From Chloroflexi bacterium RBG_13_46_14 (lineage in GTDB: Bacteria; Chloroflexota; Dehalococcoidia; Dehalococcoidales; UBA2162): a DNA stretch of 8,675 bases. A program made the translations under genes and the position numbers. The DNA is taken from contig MGML01000143.1 of NCBI GenBank assembly GCA_001796415.1, positions 267 through 8,941 of the forward strand, in the 5' to 3' direction. The notes below the pieces were generated by a model. It saw only the letters and a list, made by a program, of their open reading frames with translations, was not told the DNA's origin and made no database searches. Of this stretch, positions 1-7,468 are shown in pieces; position 1 is the first letter of the stretch; each line of letters begins with the position of its first letter.

Positions 1-431
1 TGCGTATAGTTTGGATAATTTCCCGTTGTAACCAGCAGTACCGGCGTGGTGACTTTCTTGATGACAAGCGGACCGTGCTGTAACCCCTTTGGAATAAAGA
101 TCGCGCAGCTTCTTGTTATCACCTGTAGTTCGTCATCGATCGTCAGGTGAACTTCTCCGCCAAGGTTTTCGGTATCGTTCGGGTTAGTACTGTAGATGCC
201 TATCACTTCATCCCATTCAGGGTGAACGTGGGGCGGATCGTTGAAACTGCCTTCAATAGTCGGCTTAATTGCCATAAACGACTCGTAATAGAAAGCCCCG
301 GGTATGACATCACCGTCCAGCCAGGTGAGAATCTGTCCACTTTCAGGATCGCGCGGGACCTGGTCGACCCAGTCCGAGTGGCGATGTACCCTGTTTTCAG
401 TTATCAGATGACCGTATTTCTTTTCTGTCAA
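1..431 (-). CDS. Cupin-domain protein, partial (C-terminus beyond window)
   Basis: Read on the minus strand from a TTG at 431-429, this frame stays open to the window edge (143 codons plus two bases). It encodes a soluble single-domain cupin beginning MTEKKYGHLITENRVHR. Both cupin motifs are visible. The first is HVHPEWDE (about residues 68-75), giving the HxH-x4-E metal ligands. The second is IPKGLQHGP (about 113-121), giving PxGxxH with H119 as the fourth ligand. A metal-binding beta-barrel is therefore expected, but the substrate cannot be read from the sequence. The TTG start was chosen because AAGGAG (444-439) lies 7 nt upstream. An in-frame TTG at 437-435 is only 1 nt from that site and is less likely. 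No signal peptide or membrane segment is seen. The gene is divergent from mutS2 and no functional link to it is evident. Confidence 0.8.
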   Translation of the reverse strand, partial: MTEKKYGHLITENRVHRHSDWVDQVPRDPESGQILTWLDGDVIPGAFYYESFMAIKPTIEGSFNDPPHVHPEWDEVIGIYSTNPNDTENLGGEVHLTIDDELQVITRSCAIFIPKGLQHGPLVIKKVTTPVLLVTTGNYPNYT

Positions 432-438
432 TTTCAAA

Positions 439-444
439 CTCCTT
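439..444 (-). promoter_or_regulatory. Ribosome binding site fixing the TTG start of the cupin gene
   Basis: The minus strand reads AAGGAG here, a strong Shine-Dalgarno match 7 nt before TTG at 431-429. No ATG or GTG start in the same frame lies at a suitable distance, so this site decides the start. Confidence 0.7.
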
Positions 445-482
445 GTCGATTATTTCAATATGCCTGACTGCCTGTATCGCTA

Positions 483-512
483 AGGGTAATGTCTGTAGTA
501 ATGGATTGTCAA
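483..512 (-). promoter_or_regulatory. Putative sigma-70 promoter of the cupin gene
   Basis: The minus strand has a perfect -35 hexamer TTGACA (512-507). After an 18-nt spacer comes a weak -10, TACCCT (488-483), which keeps the first two and last consensus bases. Transcription would start near 476, giving a leader of about 45 nt. The -35 is convincing; the -10 is not strong. Confidence 0.45.
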
Positions 513-546
513 CAGATAATGTATGTCAGCATGCGTTTTAATCTCG

Positions 547-555
547 TGTTATAAT
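547..555 (+). promoter_or_regulatory. Extended -10 promoter of mutS2
   Basis: TGTTATAAT contains a perfect TATAAT (550-555) preceded by the TGn extension at 547-549. No good -35 hexamer sits 16-18 nt upstream, as is usual for extended -10 promoters. The start would fall near 562, leaving a leader of only about 20 nt before the ATG at 583. That leader carries only a weak GGA-type ribosome binding site. Confidence 0.6.
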
Positions 556-582
556 CATTGAGTGTAAAGAACGGATAGATTA

Positions 583-2940
583 ATGGATGAAAAAAGTCTT
601 GAAATACTGGAATTTCCCAGGGTAAGGGAAATACTGGCGGGATACACTTCCTTCCCCGTCGGGGCCGAACTTGTCCGGGAACTGGTACCGCTGGCCGACT
701 TCGATACCGTAAAGAAGCTGCTCAAGGAAGCAGAGGAAGCGCGGTATCTGTTATCCATCGATCGTGAATTCTCTATCGGTGACGCCCATGATATTCGTGA
801 ATTAGCCGCAATGGCTGCCCTTGGGAAGATACTTGAACCAGCCAGTCTGATCGAAATTCAGCAGACACTGTCGGTGTTCCGCCAGGCACGCGCCAGCCTG
901 GCGCAGGTGGCTGCGGAAGTCCCGTTATTATGGCAAATCGCCAGGGATATAAAACCGCTTCACGACACTGAGAAACAGATCACCCACTGTATATCACCCG
1001 GCGGTGAGGTACTGGATAGGGCATCGACCAAACTGGCTTCGGTCAGGAGGAGGCTCAGGGATACCCGGCATTCGCTTCGGGAAAAACTGGAATCGATAAT
1101 CAGGGAACCCGGCGTGCAGAAACTGATACAGGAACCGATTATCACCGAGCGTGAAGGACGTTACGTTATACCGGTAAAAAACGAGATGCGACGGGATATA
1201 GAAGGTATCACCCATGATGTCTCGAATACGGGCGCTACTGTCTTCGTGGAACCGTGGGCGACGATCGAACTTGGAAATACCGTCCGTGAGCTGGTGACTG
1301 AAGAAAGGTACGAGATAGAGAGGATCCTGCGTGAACTCAGTCAGGCAGTAGGCGTTTACGATAACGAAATACAGCAGAACACAGCCCTTCTCGCTGAATT
1401 GGATGTTGCGCTGGCGAAAGGAAAATACTCTCGCGCTGTCAAAGCATCGATTCCCGAACTGTTTAGGTTTTCATCCGACAGGGAAAATGACGGCGCCGCG
1501 TTTATCAGGCTTGTAGAAGGTCGACATCCCCTGCTGGGAAAGAACTCAGTTCCTCTTACCATTGAGGCAGGTAAAGAATATTCTACGCTTGTTATCACCG
1601 GTCCCAATACCGGCGGTAAAACGGTGGCCTTGAAAACCATCGGTTTGATGAGCCTGATGGCACAGGCGGGAATTCCCATTCCGGCCGCGCCGGAGACACA
1701 CCTTCCGGTATTCGACGGTGTATTTGCGGATATAGGTGATGAGCAGAGTATCGAGCAGACACTGTCGAGTTTCAGCTGGCATATCGGCAATATCGTTCGA
1801 ATCATTAACCACGCTACACCGCGAAGCCTGGTTCTCTTAGACGAACTCGGTACCGCGACCGATCCGGCGGAAGGCTCGGCTCTCGCCCGTGCCGTGCTGC
1901 TGTATTTCCTGTCTAAAAGAGTGATTACCGTTGCGACAACCCATTACAGCGATCTGAAAGTGTTCGCCCACCAGACGGAAGGGATGCAGAACGCTTCCTT
2001 TGATTTCGATCCTGCAACACTGGCGCCCACCTACAGGATTACCCTGGGAATACCCGGAGGAAGCAACGCCCTGGCGACTGCAGGCAGACTTGGAGTGCCT
2101 CCTGAAATAATAGAAGAAGCCCGGAAGATGCTCTCGAAGGGCGAACTCGACCTGAGTACCACTCTCTCGGAGATTATGAGAGAGAAAGAGAAGATTACCG
2201 AGGTAAGAAAACAGATAGAGAAAGAAAGCCTGGAGATTAAGTCGCGTAATGCGGAACTTGAGAAAAAACTAGCGGAAGTAAGGGAAGTGGAGAGGAGTAT
2301 TATACAGGAAGCCAGGGATAAGATAGTGCGTGAAGCCGCCGAACTTCACCGCGAGATACGTAAAGCCGGAACCGAATTGAGAAAAAAGAAGACAGCGGAA
2401 GCGGCGGAAGCAGCCAGGAAAGCCCTGAACGAAACCCGGGCGCGACTGGACGGTGATGAATGGTCGCTGAAATCACTGCCATCGATCGATGATGAAATAA
2501 ATGTCGGAGATACTGTCTACCTGGAGGGAGTCGACCTGCACGGCACGGTTACGGCTGTCTATGAAGACAACAATGAAGTTGAGGTGCAGGCAGGCCAGCT
2601 AAACCTTAAAGTTAGCCTTGGCAGTGTGAAGAAAGTCCAGCTTGAAAGCGGAAAGATAAAGCGAAGAACGGCGACCGTTAAGATTCCGCCGGCGCCTTTG
2701 GTCAGGGGAGAACTGGATCTGCGGGGAAAACGGGCTGACGAAGTGGAAATAGCCCTGGATAGCTACCTGAATGATGCGGCGTTGTCTAATCGGAATGAAG
2801 TGGTGATTATCCACGGTATTGCGACGGGGACCGTGCGGCAGATAGTCAGGGACCTGCTTGCCGTGCATCCCTTGGTAAGGAATTTCAGGCCGGGAGTCCA
2901 GGGTGAAGGCGGAGAAGGCGTAACCGTAGTCAGTTTTTAG
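583..2940 (+). CDS. mutS2: MutS2: Smr-domain MutS-family ATPase (ribosome collision / recombination control)
   Basis: This 785-residue protein has the usual MutS2 length. The N-terminal MutS core and lever region spans roughly residues 1-290 and opens with the typical LEILEFPRVREIL. The ATPase domain has Walker A GPNTGGKT (340-347, K346), a DEQSIEQTLSSFSWHI signature (386-401), Walker B LLDELG (D420, E421) and an H-loop THY (453-455). A charged coiled coil covers about 524-630, a KOW-like domain about 637-690, and a C-terminal Smr domain 709-785. The Smr domain has LDLRG (711-715) and HGIATGTVR (744-752); the usual HGxGTG glycine is A747 here. There is no mismatch-recognition domain, so it is MutS2 rather than MutS1. 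Known roles in the family are suppression of recombination and, in Bacillus, ATP-driven splitting of collided ribosomes with possible Smr nuclease activity. It is probably the first gene of an operon with the release-factor-like gene that follows. Confidence 0.97.
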   Translation: MDEKSLEILEFPRVREILAGYTSFPVGAELVRELVPLADFDTVKKLLKEAEEARYLLSIDREFSIGDAHDIRELAAMAALGKILEPASLIEIQQTLSVFRQARASLAQVAAEVPLLWQIARDIKPLHDTEKQITHCISPGGEVLDRASTKLASVRRRLRDTRHSLREKLESIIREPGVQKLIQEPIITEREGRYVIPVKNEMRRDIEGITHDVSNTGATVFVEPWATIELGNTVRELVTEERYEIERILRELSQAVGVYDNEIQQNTALLAELDVALAKGKYSRAVKASIPELFRFSSDRENDGAAFIRLVEGRHPLLGKNSVPLTIEAGKEYSTLVITGPNTGGKTVALKTIGLMSLMAQAGIPIPAAPETHLPVFDGVFADIGDEQSIEQTLSSFSWHIGNIVRIINHATPRSLVLLDELGTATDPAEGSALARAVLLYFLSKRVITVATTHYSDLKVFAHQTEGMQNASFDFDPATLAPTYRITLGIPGGSNALATAGRLGVPPEIIEEARKMLSKGELDLSTTLSEIMREKEKITEVRKQIEKESLEIKSRNAELEKKLAEVREVERSIIQEARDKIVREAAELHREIRKAGTELRKKKTAEAAEAARKALNETRARLDGDEWSLKSLPSIDDEINVGDTVYLEGVDLHGTVTAVYEDNNEVEVQAGQLNLKVSLGSVKKVQLESGKIKRRTATVKIPPAPLVRGELDLRGKRADEVEIALDSYLNDAALSNRNEVVIIHGIATGTVRQIVRDLLAVHPLVRNFRPGVQGEGGEGVTVVSF

Positions 2941-2973
2941 TTAATAATCGTTGTTTTATTTAGTTTCAAAAAC

Positions 2974-3696
2974 ATGAACGAATATTATGTTAAGCGTTCA
3001 AAGATGGCCGACTTCCTTGACCGGCTCGAAGAGGGTTCTGATCCTGTCACCTCTTCGATATATCTGCCACCGGGTCTTTCCGCGAAGGAGATCCATCAGA
3101 TATCACTTTCCTCACTTCCGGAAACGATTGTCGAAATTGCTGCCAGTTCAATTACCGGTGCAGTTATTTTTCCTGGTGGAGAAAGTAATTCGATGGTGCT
3201 GCCGCCTTTCCCTTTGAAAGAAAAGGTGATCTTCTCGGATTGTGCGACCGGACCTCTCAGGGAGTTACTCGCAAAGGATTTTATTGTAGGCCTGGCGCTG
3301 GTGCATCTCGGTACCTATGCGGTGGGAGTCTGTAAAGGCGATGTACTGGTATCGAGTAAGGTAGGCACCGGGCTTGTTCACGGTCGCACCCGTAAAGGCG
3401 GGTCATCTTCGCAGCGTTTTCAGCGGCGCCGGGAAAACCAGGCCAGGGAATTCCTGGAGAGAGTATGCGGTCACGCTCAGGAACATTTTCAGCCTTACGA
3501 AAAAACGCTGGACTATCTTGTCTACGGAGGACCTCACCAGACCGTGCTTCAACTGCGGAAAGAATGTCCTGTGTTAAAAACTTTCGAAGACAGGACTTTG
3601 CAGACAATCGACGTGCCTGCTCTCAGGCAAAAAGTCCTTGAAGCCGCGGTAACACGCATCTGGTCCAGCAGGATTATCGAGTGGGAAAACGAATAG
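2974..3696 (+). CDS. acVLRF1-family release factor / peptidyl-tRNA hydrolase
   Basis: This 240-residue soluble protein has the core of the Vms1-like release factor (VLRF1) branch of the eRF1 superfamily, in its Actinobacteria/Chloroflexi form. The diagnostic stretch runs from about 110 to 160: VHLGTYAVGVCKGDVLVSSK, then VHGRTRKGGSSSQRFQRRRENQAR. The loop GGSSSQ (G142, G143, Q147) is the counterpart of the GGQ catalytic loop of eRF1. It is followed by the conserved RF-x-RRRE-x-Q-AR helix. In eukaryotes VLRF1 proteins cut the peptidyl-tRNA bond on split large subunits during ribosome-associated quality control. A peptidyl-tRNA hydrolase role is inferred here from homology. The gene starts 33 nt after mutS2. 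The ATG has no Shine-Dalgarno sequence, and M11 (ATG 3004) is a possible but equally unsupported alternative. It is likely translated from the mutS2 transcript. Confidence 0.9.
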   Translation: MNEYYVKRSKMADFLDRLEEGSDPVTSSIYLPPGLSAKEIHQISLSSLPETIVEIAASSITGAVIFPGGESNSMVLPPFPLKEKVIFSDCATGPLRELLAKDFIVGLALVHLGTYAVGVCKGDVLVSSKVGTGLVHGRTRKGGSSSQRFQRRRENQAREFLERVCGHAQEHFQPYEKTLDYLVYGGPHQTVLQLRKECPVLKTFEDRTLQTIDVPALRQKVLEAAVTRIWSSRIIEWENE

Positions 3697-3705
3697 AGTT
3701 ACCGG

Positions 3706-3734
3706 TTGTTCACGTATGACAATAGGTGTATAAT
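3706..3734 (+). promoter_or_regulatory. Putative sigma-70 promoter of the restriction-modification gene
   Basis: A perfect -10 TATAAT (3729-3734) lies 17 nt after a partial -35, TTGTTC (3706-3711; the first three bases match consensus). Transcription would begin near 3741, about 55 nt before the ATG at 3797. The gene therefore probably has its own transcript rather than depending on mutS2. Confidence 0.55.
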
Positions 3735-3796
3735 CGGCATATCCAAAAAGACCTGGTTTTAATACTACTGGTGGACAAAGGGTTTTCGGAGCGTAT

Positions 3797-6700
3797 ATGA
3801 AAGAAGACATTCAGCTTGTAGAAGAATATTTTAGAGACTTGAGAGATATTCACCAATCTGGTGCCGGATTAAAAGAAACATCCTATTATGGTAGTATCGC
3901 CAATCTTTTCAATGGGATAGGTAAGAGTCTGAAACCCCAGGTTAAATGTATTATTCAATTGATGAATCGTGGGGCTGGGCATCCGGATGGTGGGTTTTTT
4001 ACTAAAGAGCAATGGAATAATGGAGATGATAAATCTCCGTTGTTGGGACAAATTCCTTCTCGGGGCGTTATCGAAATAAAATCTGCCGATGACGATACAT
4101 GGGTAACTGCGGAAAGTAAACAGGTATCCAAATACTGGGATAAATATCAGCTTGTCCTGGTAACAAATTATCGAGATTTTGTACTTGTTGGGAGGGATGC
4201 CTCCGGTAATGCTACCATGCTTGAATCCTACCATCTTGCGGATTCTGAAGCCGATTTTTGGATGAAGGCAGCCCATCCTAAGAAATTCGCCCAGGAGCAT
4301 GGAAGAACATTTATCGAATATCTAAAGAGGATTATGCTTGAATCGGCGTCTCTATATTCACCTCGTGATTTAGCATGGTTTTTAGCATCATATGCTCGTA
4401 CTGCCAGCGCCCGTATTGAAAGCAAAGATATTCCAGTTATGAAAAGTGTTCGCAATGCTCTGGAAACCGCGCTGGGATTAAAATTTGAAGGCGATAAAGG
4501 CGAGCATTTCTTCCGCTCCACTCTGGTACAAACGATATTCTATGGCTTGTTTTCCGCATGGGTATTGTGGAGTAAGAAGCGTAGCTATCAGGCGCCGGAC
4601 TTATTTAGCTGGCATGACGCCTTGTGGGAACTCAAAGTACCGGTCATGCAAGCTTTGTTCGGGCAGATTGTAACACCTGCCCATGTTGGCCCGCTTGAGC
4701 TTGAGGATACCTTAGATTGGGCATCATCTACACTCAATCGAGTAGACAGAGCCTCTTTCTTCAATGCCTTTGAAGAAGGTAAAGCCGTTCAGTACTTTTA
4801 TGAGCCGTTCCTTGAAGCATTTGACCCGGAACTGAGAAAACAACTAGGTGTCTGGTACACACCGCCCGAAATCGTACAGTACATGGTCTCCCGCGTTGAT
4901 ACGGTTCTCAAAGAAGAACTAGATATTCACGATGGATTGGCTGACCCGAGCGTATTCGTCCTTGATCCCTGCTGCGGCACCGGCTCGTACCTGGTGGAAG
5001 TATTGAGACAAATTTACCAGACGCTCAAGGCCAGGGGTACCGACGCGCTTTTAGCCAGTGACCTTAAAAAGGCAGCATTGGAGAGGGTTTTTGGCTTTGA
5101 GATACTGGCGGCGCCGTTTGTAGTGTCGCACATGCAGTTAGGGTTGCTGCTCCAGAACATGGGAGCCCCGCTTTCAGATACGAATCACGAGCGGGCCGGA
5201 GTGTATCTGACCAATGCCTTGACCGGCTGGGAGCCGCTGGACCCGGAGAAAGAAAAGGCATTCCAGGCAATGCTTACCGGCTTCCCGCAATTACTTGAAG
5301 AGCAGAAAGATGCCAGTAAAGTGAAACAGCAGGTACCTATTCTGGTTATTCTGGGTAATCCGCCCTACAATGCCTTCGCAGGTACAGCAACTACTAAAGA
5401 AGAGAAAAACTCCGTAGCTCTCTACAAGGAAGGGCTTATCAAGAAGTGGGGAATTAAAAAGTTTAATCTTGATGATCTGTACATACGCTTCTTCCGTATG
5501 GCGGAGAGACGTATTGCGGAACAGACAGGTCGGGGTGTCATGTGTCTTATTTCTAATTTCTCGTATCTTTCCGATCCGTCCTTCGTAGTTATACGCGAGC
5601 GTTTTCTCGGTGAGTTTGACCGGCTGTGGCTTGATAACTTGAATGGAGACAGCCGCGAGACCGGAAAGCGTACCCCTGAGGGCAAGCCCGATCCAAGTGT
5701 ATTCTCGACCGAGTACAACAAAGCTGGTATCCGAGTAGGAACCAACGTTTCACTGCTAGTACGGAAAAATGAAAGGGAGGAAAAACCTCTGGTAAGATTC
5801 CGGCAGTTTTGGGGCAGCACTAAGCGAGCCGACTTGGTCAATTCCTTGAACATCCCCAACATCAATAGCGATTACCAGTCGCTGCAACCGGTTCATGATA
5901 ATCGCTATTCCTTCCGTCCTTCAGTGGTATCAACAGGTTATTTAGGTTGGCCACGATTGATAGATGTGTTTGAGGAGATGTTTGTCGGATTGGAGGAATG
6001 CAGAGGCGGGGCTTTGATTGATATTGACAAAGACCGGCTAGAGATTAGGATGCAAAAATATTTTGACCAGAAAATTGCTTGGGACTCACTCAAGAGCCTT
6101 AACACGGGTCTTACCGAAAATGCGGCTCGATTTGATGCTGCAAAAGCACGTCTGAAAATTCTGAGCAAAGAGGAATATGACCAATCCAACGTCATTCGTT
6201 ATACTATGCGACCTTTTGATACGAGATGGTGCTATTATACATCGACTCGACCACTCTGGAATGAGCCAAGGCCAACTCTTTATACCCAGTATCAACATGG
6301 GAATAAGTTTCTAGTAAGCCGAATGAATACAGCGGCAACACCGGAAGGTGTACCAGCCTTCGTAGCAAACGCACTTTATGATAAACAAACAATCAACCGC
6401 AACCCTGGAGCATTCCCATTATTTATATACCCCAAAACCGCAGAAGTTTCCAAGAAGCGAAAAGAGCAGGCTCATCTTATTGAACCGGAAGAAGAAACCA
6501 AGACAGTGGCTAACCTTTCTTCATCTGCACGCGCCTACCTGGCTTCTCTTGGCATAAATCCGGATGCGGATATCGATACCGCCAGTCTTATTTGGTTGCA
6601 TGCGCTTGCCATCGGTTACTCTCCAGCTTACATTAGCGAAAATGCTGATGGCGTCCGTAAGGACTGGCCGCGTATTCCCCTCCCCAATAAAAAGGAACTT

Positions 6701-7297
6701 CTGGAAGCTTCGGCAGAATTGGGAGAAAAGATCGCCGCCCTGCTGGATACGGAAAAACCGGTAGCTGGGGTAACAGCATCAGCCATCAGATTAGAGATAC
6801 AAAGCATAGCTGTTATCTCCAAGGAGGATGGCGGAGATTTGCAGTTGCCAAAAGAGCTTACTGTTACTGTTGGGTGGGGACATTCCGGACAAAACGGCGT
6901 GGTCATGCCCGGTAAAGGTAAGGTTGTTGAGCGGGATTACACCCCCGAGGAAAAAGAAGCGATTTCTAAGGGTGCTGAGAAACTGGGAATCACCATTGAA
7001 AAAGCATTCGAACTACTCGGAGAGAGTACGCTCGATGTGTATTTAAACGAGGTTGCTTACTGGAAAAACGTACCTGTGAACGTATGGGAGTACCATATCG
7101 GAGGTTACCAGGTTATCAAGAAATGGCTTTCTTACCGCGAAGCTAACTTGCTTAATCGCCCACTTACAACCGATGAAGCCCGAGAGGTTATGAATATGGC
7201 CAGGCGGATCGCCACTTTAATAATGCTACAGCCAGCCTTAGATAATAACTATAAGCAATGTAAAGATAATGTATACCCTTGGAAGCAGGTAGAATAA
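3797..7297 (+). CDS. Single-chain restriction-modification enzyme, type ISP/IIG-like (nuclease, N6-adenine methylase and specificity domains)
   Basis: This 1166-residue cytoplasmic protein combines several activities. The N-terminal domain carries a PD-(D/E)xK nuclease signature: GHPDGGF (D64), then VIEIKS (E93, K95). A helical linker (about 160-345) leads to an amino-methyltransferase with YTPPEIVQYMV (354-364), the SAM-binding LDPCCGTGSY (389-398), FGFEI (432-436) and the catalytic NPPY (521-524). This predicts N6-adenine methylation. The C-terminal half (about 600-1166) resembles the type ISP specificity region, including MRPFDTRWCYY (804-814) and NVWEYHIGGYQVIKKW (1095-1110). No helicase motifs separate nuclease and methylase. 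Classical type ISP enzymes such as LlaGI have a helicase there and run to roughly 1,500-1,600 residues, so cleavage here probably does not need translocation, as in type IIG. The start has GGAG (3788-3791) 5 nt upstream. Target sequence is unknown. No other defence gene is visible nearby. Confidence 0.9.
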   Translation: MKEDIQLVEEYFRDLRDIHQSGAGLKETSYYGSIANLFNGIGKSLKPQVKCIIQLMNRGAGHPDGGFFTKEQWNNGDDKSPLLGQIPSRGVIEIKSADDDTWVTAESKQVSKYWDKYQLVLVTNYRDFVLVGRDASGNATMLESYHLADSEADFWMKAAHPKKFAQEHGRTFIEYLKRIMLESASLYSPRDLAWFLASYARTASARIESKDIPVMKSVRNALETALGLKFEGDKGEHFFRSTLVQTIFYGLFSAWVLWSKKRSYQAPDLFSWHDALWELKVPVMQALFGQIVTPAHVGPLELEDTLDWASSTLNRVDRASFFNAFEEGKAVQYFYEPFLEAFDPELRKQLGVWYTPPEIVQYMVSRVDTVLKEELDIHDGLADPSVFVLDPCCGTGSYLVEVLRQIYQTLKARGTDALLASDLKKAALERVFGFEILAAPFVVSHMQLGLLLQNMGAPLSDTNHERAGVYLTNALTGWEPLDPEKEKAFQAMLTGFPQLLEEQKDASKVKQQVPILVILGNPPYNAFAGTATTKEEKNSVALYKEGLIKKWGIKKFNLDDLYIRFFRMAERRIAEQTGRGVMCLISNFSYLSDPSFVVIRERFLGEFDRLWLDNLNGDSRETGKRTPEGKPDPSVFSTEYNKAGIRVGTNVSLLVRKNEREEKPLVRFRQFWGSTKRADLVNSLNIPNINSDYQSLQPVHDNRYSFRPSVVSTGYLGWPRLIDVFEEMFVGLEECRGGALIDIDKDRLEIRMQKYFDQKIAWDSLKSLNTGLTENAARFDAAKARLKILSKEEYDQSNVIRYTMRPFDTRWCYYTSTRPLWNEPRPTLYTQYQHGNKFLVSRMNTAATPEGVPAFVANALYDKQTINRNPGAFPLFIYPKTAEVSKKRKEQAHLIEPEEETKTVANLSSSARAYLASLGINPDADIDTASLIWLHALAIGYSPAYISENADGVRKDWPRIPLPNKKELLEASAELGEKIAALLDTEKPVAGVTASAIRLEIQSIAVISKEDGGDLQLPKELTVTVGWGHSGQNGVVMPGKGKVVERDYTPEEKEAISKGAEKLGITIEKAFELLGESTLDVYLNEVAYWKNVPVNVWEYHIGGYQVIKKWLSYREANLLNRPLTTDEAREVMNMARRIATLIMLQPALDNNYKQCKDNVYPWKQVE

Positions 7298-7468
7298 GTA
7301 ATAATTAGATCAAGCAGTAGGTTAGATTCGCACTATGCTGATTAGGAAAAGCAAAGCATTGTTTCAGCTGGAGTTTGCCTCTTCAGTCTTTCTCCACCGT
7401 AACATTATTCTATTAAAGGAAAATTAATGTTGCTTATTTGACTACGAAAGTTAACGATTTTGCCCGGA
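7298..7468. other. Convergent intergenic gap, no gene or clear terminator
   Basis: These 171 nt separate the convergent restriction-modification and ferritin-like genes. I see no coding potential beyond a four-codon ATG frame. The inverted repeats present are short: GCTGA (7337-7341) with TCAGC (7364-7368), and ATGCT (7335-7339) with AGCAT (7355-7359). They exclude each other and have no T-tract, so I do not call a terminator. Confidence 0.5.

Noticed and set aside
147..467. Plus-strand 106-codon frame
   Set aside because: It lies antisense to the cupin gene, has no recognisable family and no ribosome binding site, while the minus strand carries both cupin motifs.
1356..1805. Minus-strand 149-codon frame within mutS2
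   Set aside because: It is antisense to the ATPase core of mutS2; the translation has no familiar domain and is explained by the codon bias of the real gene.
3869..4300. Minus-strand 143-codon frame within the restriction-modification gene
   Set aside because: It is a shadow of the nuclease domain, with no family resemblance and no promoter or ribosome binding site.
3797..7297. BREX PglX or DISARM methylase as the identity of the large gene
   Set aside because: An N-terminal PD-(D/E)xK nuclease, type ISP-like C-terminal motifs, and the absence of any brx, pgl or drm neighbours argue against it.
7428..7442. ATG frame MLLI with a nearby AAAGGA
   Set aside because: It has only four codons before TGA and no sign of being a leader peptide for a downstream gene on the plus strand.
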